Assembly: GCA_964494475.1 (NCBI GenBank)
Contig: CAZBRS010000012.1
Location: forward strand, 40,774-104,773
Length of the DNA: 64,000 nt
Direction: 5' to 3'
Source of the DNA: CAZBRS01 sp964494475
GTDB taxonomy: Bacteria > Myxococcota_A > UBA9042 > CAZBRS01
In this document: positions 24,740-32,008 of the stretch, in pieces
How positions within the stretch are numbered: position 1 is the first letter of the stretch
How the letters are laid out: every line of letters begins with the position of its first letter
Made by a program: the position numbers and the translations under genes
The notes under the pieces: model-generated
What the model was told of the DNA's origin: nothing
Database searches by the model: none
Seen by the model: only the letters and a program-made list of their open reading frames with translations

Positions 24740-24787
24740 GTCGAAAAAAACAATTGAGCGTTTTTGGGTATTTTAAGCATCGCTCAT

Positions 24788-25009
24788 GCTCTGCCTTTCT
24801 AGTCGTCGAAACACGCCTGCAGTGTCTCGAACGCAAAAAAACGGCGGACGATGTCGCGTTAATCGTATCCGTAAGGTTAATGATGCAGAGGCCCTACGTC
24901 TAGAATCGTGCCACCCAGAGACGGTATCTCACCGCGGATCAAGGCCTTTCCTAAGATGGCGTACGGATTCTAGCGCGCCTCGGGAATACGACAATCGTCA
25001 AATTGAAAA
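24788..25009. other. AT-rich intergenic stretch, no gene seen
   Basis: These 222 bases between the cyclase-like gene and the second structured element share the low GC of the gene and contain no frame with a recognisable protein. The AT-rich block therefore runs from about 23820 to 25009 and stops sharply at the GC-rich element on both sides. Confidence 0.5.
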
Positions 25010-25201
25010 CTAGCGCGGCCTCCGGCGCGCGATCGCGGCCCGCTTCGGGTCGCGATTGGCGCCGGATGGCAACAACGGCGCCGCAGGCGCGGCGGGTGGC
25101 GGCGTTAGAGGCTCTCCGCCCGGAGGCGCCTCGCCGAGTGACGGAGAGCCCACGCCGACGGGGCCCGCCTCCACTTTGGCCGCGCCGGTGGCCGAAGACA
25201 C
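25010..25201 (+). repeat. Structured GC-rich element, copy 2 (forward orientation)
   Basis: The partner of 23618-23810 in inverted orientation. Conserved blocks include the first 45 bases, GGGTGGCG in the middle, GACGGGGCCCGC and GGCCGCGCCG near the end. Hairpins: H1 25032-25056, H2 25079-25094 (CGCCGC/GCGGCG, loop AGGC), H3 25110-25118 paired with 25142-25150 (GGCTCTCCG/CGGAGAGCC). H2 and H3 differ in sequence from copy 1 yet pair equally well. The rest, up to the nuclease gene at 25304, shows no gene. Confidence 0.7.
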
Positions 25202-25303
25202 GGTTCGTAAGCAGGCGCTCGTGCGCAGTCCGACGCTCTGAAAGCGATGCCATCACGGCCTTCTTGTGGTAGAAACGCGTCGCAACCCTCGTTGGATTGG
25301 CGC

Positions 25304-25699
25304 ATGGCCGGCAAGGGCAAGGCCGTTACCACGGGCAACGAAGTCCGCGATGCCGTCGCGGCGCTGGGCGCACGCCTTGGCCTGCATGCCCAGATCGAAG
25401 CGAAGGTCGGCCGTCGACTGTGGGGCGCCGTTCGCTACATCGACGTCGTCTTGACGCACCCCGAGACCCGCATGAGCCTGGGGATCGAGTGCAAGGCTCA
25501 GTCGTCGAGCGGCAGCGCAGAGGAGAAGATCCCTACGACGATTCGCGATATCGAGGCCTGGCCGATCCGCGGCATCGTGGTGGTCCACGGGGAAGGGTTC
25601 AGCACCAACATGCGGTCGTTCCTGTATTCGACGGGGAAAGCCGTGGACCTGGACGACCTGGAGGGCTGGTTGCGGCTCTACTTCGGACTCATGGACTGA
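25304..25699 (+). CDS. Small PD-(D/E)xK nuclease-fold protein
   Basis: The 131-residue protein has helices followed by a PD-(D/E)xK core: Asp47 in RYIDVVL, then Glu62-Cys-Lys64 in GIECKAQS, the arrangement of many restriction endonucleases. It ends four bases before a Dam-type methylase gene, so it is probably the restriction half of a compact type II system. It is unusually small for a restriction enzyme and lacks an obvious separate DNA-recognition domain. ATG 25304 has only a weak GGA upstream; ATG 25247 would add 19 residues. Confidence 0.68.
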   Translation: MAGKGKAVTTGNEVRDAVAALGARLGLHAQIEAKVGRRLWGAVRYIDVVLTHPETRMSLGIECKAQSSSGSAEEKIPTTIRDIEAWPIRGIVVVHGEGFSTNMRSFLYSTGKAVDLDDLEGWLRLYFGLMD

Positions 25700-25703
25700 C
25701 CGC

Positions 25704-26597
25704 ATGCGCACCGACTGGCGTACGTTCAAGAAAGACCCGTTGGCCGGCGATGACCCCGCCCGCCCCTTCTTGAAGTGGGCCGGGGGCAAGGCCCAGCTGT
25801 TGCCGGACCTGCTCGCACGAGTGCCCAAGAAGTTCACGGCGTACCACGAGCCCTTCATCGGGGGAGGGGCGCTGTTCTTCGCCCTGACGGCGGGCGACCG
25901 GTTGCGGGGCGGGGCGTCCCTGTCGGACGTGAACGCGAACCTGGTCGAGGTGTGGGTCGCGATCCGCGACGACGTCGAGGCCGTCATCGCGGCCCTGGCG
26001 CCCCGCGTGAACACCGAAGAGCACTTCTATGCGGTGCGCGCGCTGGACCCGGGTGCGCTTACGCTGGCCGAGCGCGCGGCGCGCATCCTGTACCTGAACA
26101 AGACCGGCTTCAACGGCCTGTACCGCGAGAACAGCTCGGGGCGCTTCAACGTGCCCTTCGGGCGCTACGCGAACCCGAACCTCTGCGACGCCGTGAACCT
26201 GCGCGCCGTGGCTCGCGCGCTCGCGGGCGTCTCGATCGAGCCGCGCGACTTCCGGTCGGTGCTCGAGCGCGCCGAGCCGGGCGACTTCGTGTACTTCGAT
26301 CCGCCCTACGTGCCGGTGTCGGCGACCTCGTACTTCACCGCGTACTCCCGGGGGGGCGGGTTCGGGCCCGCCGAGCAGACCGCGCTCCGCGACGTGTTCG
26401 CCCAGTTGGCCGGGCGCGGGGTCCACGTGCTGCTGTCGAACAGCGACGTGCCCTTCGTGCGCGAGCTGTATGCGGGCTTTCGCATCGAGACCGTCTGGGC
26501 GCGCCGCAACATCAACTCGAACCCCGACGCGCGCGGCGCGGTGGCCGAGGTGCTCGTTCGGGCGGGAGACGGCGGCCCCTTTCGGCCTCCTCGTTGA
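25704..26597 (+). CDS. Dam-family N6-adenine DNA methylase
   Basis: The 297-residue protein has the alpha-class order: FLKWAGGK at about 23, the SAM motif EPFIGGGALFFAL near 48-60, and the catalytic DPPY at residues 199-202 (Asp199 by codon position), followed by the SNSDVPFV stretch. It transfers a methyl group from SAM to adenine in a short target site, possibly GATC as in Dam, but the target cannot be read from the sequence. It is paired with the nuclease gene upstream and would protect host DNA from it. Confidence 0.9.
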   Translation: MRTDWRTFKKDPLAGDDPARPFLKWAGGKAQLLPDLLARVPKKFTAYHEPFIGGGALFFALTAGDRLRGGASLSDVNANLVEVWVAIRDDVEAVIAALAPRVNTEEHFYAVRALDPGALTLAERAARILYLNKTGFNGLYRENSSGRFNVPFGRYANPNLCDAVNLRAVARALAGVSIEPRDFRSVLERAEPGDFVYFDPPYVPVSATSYFTAYSRGGGFGPAEQTALRDVFAQLAGRGVHVLLSNSDVPFVRELYAGFRIETVWARRNINSNPDARGAVAEVLVRAGDGGPFRPPR

Positions 26598-26649
26598 CAA
26601 CTCCGCTGATCGCCCGGAAACTCTCGGTCAGACACGCGGGTTTTCGAAG

Positions 26650-26970
26650 ATGATCACGCCCGAACGCATTGCCGCCATGACGCGCATCCTGGTCGCCGAG
26701 GCAGATCCGGTGCGGGTGATGCTGTTCGGCTCGCACGCGCGTGGCGACGCCCGCGCCGACAGCGACGTCGATCTGCTGGTGATCGAGCAGGCGGTCGGCG
26801 ACCGTCGCGCCGAGATGGTCAGGCTTCAACGCGCTCTTTCTTCGCTGCGTACGCCCGTCGACGTCGTCGTGACGACGCTGGCGGCCTACGAAGCGTGGAA
26901 GGACGTGCCCGGGACCATCCTGTACGAGGCCGCGCACGAAGGAAGGCTGTTGTATGAGCACGCCGCGTGA
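26650..26970 (+). CDS. MNT-type nucleotidyltransferase (antitoxin)
   Basis: The 106-residue protein has the minimal nucleotidyltransferase signature GSHARGDARADSDVDLLV with both metal Asp residues, plus a later acidic residue in TPVDVVV. MNT proteins paired with HEPN toxins neutralise them, in studied cases by adding nucleotides to the toxin. The HEPN gene overlaps its end by 17 bases. No clear Shine-Dalgarno is visible before ATG 26650. Confidence 0.87.
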   Translation: MITPERIAAMTRILVAEADPVRVMLFGSHARGDARADSDVDLLVIEQAVGDRRAEMVRLQRALSSLRTPVDVVVTTLAAYEAWKDVPGTILYEAAHEGRLLYEHAA

Positions 26971-27343
26971 TCTCGCGCTGCTGTTCCTTCGGAAGGCGCG
27001 GGAGGACGAGTCCATCGTTCTCGACCTGCCCCCGAACGCTTTCGTGCCAGAGCCGATCTTCGGTTTTCACGCCCAACAGGTCGCCGAGAAGCTGCTGAAG
27101 GCGGCGCTGTCCATCCGCGCCATCCCGTTTCGTCGAACGCACCAGTTGCGCGAGCTCATGGACGCGTTGACTGACGGGGGAACCCCGTTGCCGTCTGCGT
27201 TGTCGGAACTGGACCAGCTTTCGCCGTTCGCGGTAGAGCTGCGCTACGACGATGTGCCCGTCGGGGAGATCGTCGATCTCGACCGCGAGAGCGTGAGATC
27301 TTGGCTACGCACGCTGCGCACCTGGGTCGAGGCGTCTCTATGA
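26954..27343 (+). CDS. HEPN-domain protein (toxin)
   Basis: The 129-residue all-helical protein matches HEPN: LFLRKAREDESIVLDL, FGFHAQQVAEKLLKAALSIRAIPFRRTHQLRELMDAL. The FHAQQAAEK-like helix and THxL are typical. The exact Rx4-6H ribonuclease motif is not clean (Arg60 is three residues before His63), so nuclease activity is uncertain. It forms a toxin-antitoxin pair with the overlapping MNT gene. Confidence 0.85.
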   Translation: MSTPRDLALLFLRKAREDESIVLDLPPNAFVPEPIFGFHAQQVAEKLLKAALSIRAIPFRRTHQLRELMDALTDGGTPLPSALSELDQLSPFAVELRYDDVPVGEIVDLDRESVRSWLRTLRTWVEASL

Positions 27344-27374
27344 CTCCTGGAACTCCTCGTGGCCGCGTATTCCG

Positions 27375-28343
27375 TCACGGCGTCCCGATCTCTCCCCAGG
27401 GCACGTCGGCGTCGTTCAGCACCGTGACCGAACCGGTGGCTGGATCGATCTCGACCAGCAGATAGCCGGGCTCGAGCCAGGACTTCAGATCGGCGGTCTC
27501 GAAGAGCAGCACGCCGCTGCGAGTGTCCTTGCGGTAGCGGTGGCCGTGGCCCACGAAGAGCGCCTTCGCCACCCCGGGGTGGGCCTCGATCACGGCCCAG
27601 GCAGGCTCGAGGCCCTCTCCCGCATCGAGGGGGGCGAAGGTGTCGTGGTGCCAGAACAACACGCTGGGCAGGCCCCGGGCGAGCTGGGCGTCGAGCCAGG
27701 CGAGCTGGGTCGCGCCCAGGGTGCCGGCGTCGTTCTCGGCGTAGCTGGTGGCCCCGCCCCGCGAATCGAGCACCACGAAGGCCACGCCGCGCTCGTCGAA
27801 GGCGTACCAGGGCGCGGGGAGCGCGCCGGTGCCCTCCATCACCGTCAGCCACGGGGTCAGGGTGTCGACCTCGGGGTGGAAGGTGTCGAAGAAGCGCACG
27901 TCGTGGTTGCCGAGGGCCAGGTGGAAGGGCAGGCCCCGCGCGCCGAAGGCCTCGTCGACCGCCGCGCGATAGACGTCGAGGACCAGCGACCCGCCGTTCG
28001 CCTGGAGCATCTCGGGCGAGCACATCAGGTCCTCGACGTCGTCGCCGGTGGCGAAGACGTGCTCCGGCGGTGGCACCAAGGCCGCCATCCTCTCGCCGAC
28101 CTGGCGAAATCGCAGGTTGGCCGGCGCGAAGCGGTTGGCCGCCAGGTGCGTGTCCGAGATCACCGCGAAGCGCACAGGCGTTGCAACGGTGTCGATGTCG
28201 GCCTCGGCCTCGGGTTGCGTCACGTCGCCGGTTGCTACCGCGTCAAGGATCGGGGCGACGTCGTTGACCGCACCGCCGTCAGGGGCGCCGCAGGCCGTCA
28301 CCAGCAGGAGCAGGGCGGTCAGCCGGAGCGGAGAGCGCGTCAT
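27375..28343 (-). CDS. Lipoprotein metallophosphoesterase
   Basis: The 322-residue protein begins with a lipoprotein signal (lipobox VTAC) and an acidic linker, then a calcineurin-like phosphoesterase domain: DxH in ISDTHL, GDD in ATGDDVED, GNHD, the WHHD segment, and GHGH near the end. These bind two metal ions and hydrolyse phosphoesters. The substrate is not predictable. GGAGG precedes the ATG by five bases. The ORF upstream overlaps its start by 65 bases. Confidence 0.88.
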   Translation of the reverse strand: MTRSPLRLTALLLLVTACGAPDGGAVNDVAPILDAVATGDVTQPEAEADIDTVATPVRFAVISDTHLAANRFAPANLRFRQVGERMAALVPPPEHVFATGDDVEDLMCSPEMLQANGGSLVLDVYRAAVDEAFGARGLPFHLALGNHDVRFFDTFHPEVDTLTPWLTVMEGTGALPAPWYAFDERGVAFVVLDSRGGATSYAENDAGTLGATQLAWLDAQLARGLPSVLFWHHDTFAPLDAGEGLEPAWAVIEAHPGVAKALFVGHGHRYRKDTRSGVLLFETADLKSWLEPGYLLVEIDPATGSVTVLNDADVPWGEIGTP

Positions 28344-30333
28344 GAAACCTCCGCGAGCGCGTCATGGCCAGCAGGAACGTACCGAGCGCGGCCAGGAAGA
28401 GCAACCCCCCGAGCCGTGCGGGGTCGGGCTGCGCCAGGGAGCAGCCCCCGGAGCCGGTGGTGTCGTCTCCCGGGTCGTCGGCCGCGTCCGGCTCGGGCCA
28501 GGCGGTCTCGAGGGTGTCGGTGGCCTCGGCGGCTCCAGGGTCACCCGCCGCGTCGAACGCCGGCTCCGCGACCTCGGCGAGGGGCTCGGGCGGCGGCTCG
28601 ACCCCTTCGGGCGACGCCTCGACCACGCCGCCCACCGGCATGTGCTCGCGCGCGAAGGGCGAACGGTTCACCTGGCCCGCCGCGCGCGCCGGCAGGGCCC
28701 GCGCCAGCCAGTAGGCGGCCAGCAGGTCGCCGCCCGGGTTCAGCAGCGTGCCTCCTCCGCCGTTCACGTGGAACGGGTTCGAGCGCGCGTTGAAGTTCGA
28801 GGGCGGCCGGATGCGCGGATCGAGGGCCACCTTCGACCACACCTCCGCGCCCATCTTGGCCTCCTCGAGCTCGAGGGTCGTGGTGCCGTCGATGGCCAGG
28901 CACGACTTGGCGGCCAGCTCGGCCTCGTCGCAGTTGAGGCGCACGGGGCTCCAGTAGGGCCCCAGGTCGAAGCCGGTCAGGAGCGACACGAGCTCGTCGA
29001 CCAGCCCGGGGTCGGTGCCACGGTCGGTGACCGCCAGGTACAGGGAGTGCCACAGGGGCTGCTTGCAGAGGCGCGCCGTGTGGGGCTCGTCGGCGCGGTT
29101 CCACCAGCGGTCCTCGAGGAACGAGCGCAGCACGGCCGACACCTGGGGGTCGGTCTCGAGGTAGAGCGCGAGGAACAGCGCCACCCCCGTCATGTCGGGC
29201 ACGTCGAAGTTGGTGTTGGTGCCGCCGTACACGTAATCGATGGCCTGGCCGGGCTTCACCGGGTGCGCCGCCTTGTCGAGCCAGCCGCGTTTGCCCAGGC
29301 ACTCGTCGTACAGGAAGGCCTCGAGCTCGGGATCGCCCGACACGTGGTGCAGCGCCTTCAGGACGCCGATGGCCATGAACAGGTTGAAGACGTTGTACTT
29401 TCCGGACTCTGGCTTGAAGTACACCTTCTCGAGCGCGAGCGGGTTCAGGTCCTGGTAGAAGGTGGGGCGGCCGTCGGCGTCCCAGATCATCAGGTCGTAC
29501 TCGCCCGACCCGAAGATGCCCTCGAGCCCGGCGACCTCGTGCTTCTGCAGGAGCATGCGACCGATGGCCGCCGCATCGGCCGACAGTTCGGCGACCAGCG
29601 CCTGATCGGCGTCGGGGTCGTCCTTGAGGGCTTCGTACAACGCCACCATGCCGAGCACCTGGCCCACCAGCTGGTCCTTCGAGCACGAGTCGATCCAGTT
29701 CCAGGTGCCTGCGGGCAGCGCGCCTTGCGAGTTGTCGGCGCGCCACGAGCCGTTGTCCTTGGGCTTGGGCAGCGGCTGGCCCTGTTCGTCGGCCAGCGGG
29801 ATCTCGACGCCGTGGTCGAGGGGCACGGGCGGATCGCCGGCCGTCTCGGGCACCAGGCGCTGGATGCCGCGCGCCACCAGCCCGTTGCCGCCGGTGACCA
29901 CCTTGAACACGTGCCACGAGCGCGCCGCGCGTTCGACGCGGTCCCGGGCCGTCGCCAGCACGTCGGCGGGGGCCCCTTCGTTCTTCAGCGCCACGTACCG
30001 GAAGGCCGTGCCCACCAGCGCCACGCCGCCGAAGAAGCCCAGGTCGCCGTGCTCGCCGTAGCTGGCGATCACGTCGAAGGGGTGCTGGCCCACGGCCGCC
30101 TCGAAGTCGTCGCCGGGCCCCGCCAGGAACTGGTCGATCAGCGCCACCGCCGCCGCGTCGGCCGGCTGCACGTCGAGCGACAGCCCGAAGGGCAGGGCGT
30201 TCAGGCCGTAGAACTGCCGCTCGTGACGCGCGATGGCCGCGTCGAGCGCAGGGGAACTCCCCCCTGGCAGGATGGGGGCGGCGTGCAGCGGCAGGGACGA
30301 CAACAGCAGGATCAGCACGACGAGCGGTTTCAT
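28279..30333 (-). CDS. Secreted protein with MYXO-CTERM-like sorting tail
   Basis: This 684-residue protein has a signal peptide (MKPLVVLILLLSSLPLHA) and a long, mainly helical body without a family I recognise. It ends with a MYXO-CTERM-like tail: GSGGCS, then a hydrophobic helix (LGGLLFLAALGTFLLA) and an Arg-containing end. Such tails direct surface proteins of Myxococcota to a dedicated processing pathway. Before the tail is an acidic, Pro-rich linker. The last about 20 residues run into the metallophosphoesterase gene, overlapping it by 65 bases. ATG 30333 follows GAGGAG. Confidence 0.72.
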   Translation of the reverse strand: MKPLVVLILLLSSLPLHAAPILPGGSSPALDAAIARHERQFYGLNALPFGLSLDVQPADAAAVALIDQFLAGPGDDFEAAVGQHPFDVIASYGEHGDLGFFGGVALVGTAFRYVALKNEGAPADVLATARDRVERAARSWHVFKVVTGGNGLVARGIQRLVPETAGDPPVPLDHGVEIPLADEQGQPLPKPKDNGSWRADNSQGALPAGTWNWIDSCSKDQLVGQVLGMVALYEALKDDPDADQALVAELSADAAAIGRMLLQKHEVAGLEGIFGSGEYDLMIWDADGRPTFYQDLNPLALEKVYFKPESGKYNVFNLFMAIGVLKALHHVSGDPELEAFLYDECLGKRGWLDKAAHPVKPGQAIDYVYGGTNTNFDVPDMTGVALFLALYLETDPQVSAVLRSFLEDRWWNRADEPHTARLCKQPLWHSLYLAVTDRGTDPGLVDELVSLLTGFDLGPYWSPVRLNCDEAELAAKSCLAIDGTTTLELEEAKMGAEVWSKVALDPRIRPPSNFNARSNPFHVNGGGGTLLNPGGDLLAAYWLARALPARAAGQVNRSPFAREHMPVGGVVEASPEGVEPPPEPLAEVAEPAFDAAGDPGAAEATDTLETAWPEPDAADDPGDDTTGSGGCSLAQPDPARLGGLLFLAALGTFLLAMTRSRRFHDALSAPADRPAPAGDGLRRP

Positions 30334-30353
30334 GGGGGGGCTCCTCGGATTAC

Positions 30354-30381
30354 TTGTATGCCCGCGCCGCGGCGCGATAAT
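30354..30381 (+). promoter_or_regulatory. Promoter of the lipoprotein gene at 30425
   Basis: TTGTAT (30354-30359) is followed after 16 bases by GATAAT (30376-30381), a five-of-six -10 match, in a divergent intergenic region. Transcription would start near 30388, giving a leader of about 37 bases with GGAGG at 30414-30418. Confidence 0.5.
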
Positions 30382-30424
30382 GCAACGTATCACAACTGGC
30401 CTGTCGCGGAAGCGGAGGATCGGG

Positions 30425-32008
30425 ATGCGGACGAAGCAGAGACGATGTTTCGCGATGCTCGTGGGGTTGGCCCTGGTTGCCTGCTCAGGGGGCGCCGACA
30501 GCGGCGACACGTGCGCGGCGGGCGAGACCCGGACGTGCACGTGCTCCAGCGGCGCCGTGGGGGAGCGCACGTGCAACGAGGACGGCAGCGCTTGGGGCGG
30601 GTGCATCTGCGGCGACCTGGTCACGCCCGACGTGATCGACGACGGCACCGGCGTCGACGACACCACGCTCTCCGAGACCACGCCCACCAAGGGCGACCTC
30701 GAGGCCATCCTGCACGACGGCACCGGCGGGGCCTTCGTGTTCTCGCAGATCGTGGTGCGCCTGGTGAACGGCACGACGCTCTGCTCGACCCTGGCGCCCG
30801 CCAAGGTGCCGGCGGGGGTGCTGGCCCAGAAGACGCTGGTGAGCACGGGCACGTCGGCGCTCTTCGAGAACCTGGTCGCGGCCAAGACCTACACCATCGT
30901 GGCCTCGGGCAAGGGCCCCAACGGGCACCTGGCCGGCTGGGGGTGCAAGGACGGCGTGGCCATCACGGGCGGCCAGTCGACCCAGCAGAGCGTGGTCCTC
31001 GAGCTGCAGCCCCTCGACACCGCGGTGTGCTTCAACACCACGCTGCAGGTGGCGTTCGGCGGTAGCGCCCAGTCCGTGTCGGTCGACGTGCGCGACACCG
31101 TGGCCGACGCGCTGATCGGCGCCGACGCTGCGCTCCGCGACGGCGTGGTCCAGCGGTTGCACGACGCGCACCAGGCCGACTGGGGGGCCGCCTCCGGGTC
31201 CATGTCCGACGGCTTCGGCGACGAGATCGACGAGGTCCTGCCCGAGTGGCTCGCGGCCCACCCGCGCACGTGGCTCGACTGCTACCTGGCGGCCGACGAC
31301 GCGCTGGCCACCATCGCCGCCACGGTGGCTGCCGGCCTGCGCCTGAAGCTCTCGGCGACCGCCGACGGCGCCCTGACGGGCGAGGAGACGTGGCAGAGCG
31401 CCACGGTGTACTGGAACGGCGCGTGCCAGGCGGGGGGCGTCTGCGCGGGCGTGCCCGCGGTGCAGGGCTGCACCAAGCAGGGCACGCAGTGCGGCTGCAG
31501 CCTGCCCCTGGCCGACGTGGCCGTGGGCTCCGCGGCCTCGTTCTCGGGCACGCTGCCGGCCTGGGACGCGCTCGACGTGGCCGCCCACCCCGTGCCGCTG
31601 AAGCACGGCCGGCTCGCCCGGCGCGTCGTGCCGCTGCTCCTGAAGGGCGCCTCGGGCGGCCTGGTCGACAGCGTAGCCGAGGCCTACGGGGCGCTCTGGG
31701 ACTGCGCCGCCCTGGCCGCCGCCCTCAGCCCCACGCTCTACCAGATCTCCGGCGTGGAGCAGGCCGAGGTGGTCACCCACTGCCAGGCGACGGCCGTGGC
31801 GCTGGCGGCCGCGCTCGACGAGGCGCTGGCGCCCGAGGCCGACGAGAGCCTGTCGATCGAGGGCAGCGCCGTGCTCCTGGACCAGAACGACGACCTCAAG
31901 GTCGATCGGCTGCTGGACGGCGTGCTCACCGGCGAGATCGCCTGGGGCGACGAGGTGCGCGGGACGTTCGACGGAACGTTCGCGGGCACCGCGGTCAACT
32001 GCCCGTAG
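30425..32008 (+). CDS. Cys-rich lipoprotein, unknown function
   Basis: The 527-residue protein has a basic n-region and lipobox (LVACSG). A Cys-rich segment follows (TCAAGETRTCTCSSGAVGERTCNEDGSAWGGCICG), similar to the short Cys-rich repeats of myxobacterial lipoproteins, then an acidic linker and a large domain with carboxypeptidase-regulatory-like beta structure. No enzyme motif recognised. Its 3' end overlaps the convergent BatA-like gene by 14 bases. Confidence 0.75.
   Translation: MRTKQRRCFAMLVGLALVACSGGADSGDTCAAGETRTCTCSSGAVGERTCNEDGSAWGGCICGDLVTPDVIDDGTGVDDTTLSETTPTKGDLEAILHDGTGGAFVFSQIVVRLVNGTTLCSTLAPAKVPAGVLAQKTLVSTGTSALFENLVAAKTYTIVASGKGPNGHLAGWGCKDGVAITGGQSTQQSVVLELQPLDTAVCFNTTLQVAFGGSAQSVSVDVRDTVADALIGADAALRDGVVQRLHDAHQADWGAASGSMSDGFGDEIDEVLPEWLAAHPRTWLDCYLAADDALATIAATVAAGLRLKLSATADGALTGEETWQSATVYWNGACQAGGVCAGVPAVQGCTKQGTQCGCSLPLADVAVGSAASFSGTLPAWDALDVAAHPVPLKHGRLARRVVPLLLKGASGGLVDSVAEAYGALWDCAALAAALSPTLYQISGVEQAEVVTHCQATAVALAAALDEALAPEADESLSIEGSAVLLDQNDDLKVDRLLDGVLTGEIAWGDEVRGTFDGTFAGTAVNCP

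Noticed and set aside
23618..25201. The paired elements as integron attC sites around a cassette
   Set aside because: The copies are inverted rather than direct, no integrase gene is visible, and the conserved attC end motifs are not found.
24987..25303. Small open frames in both strands over structured element copy 2
   Set aside because: They are short, have no ribosome binding sites or known domains, and the equivalent frames are not kept in copy 1.
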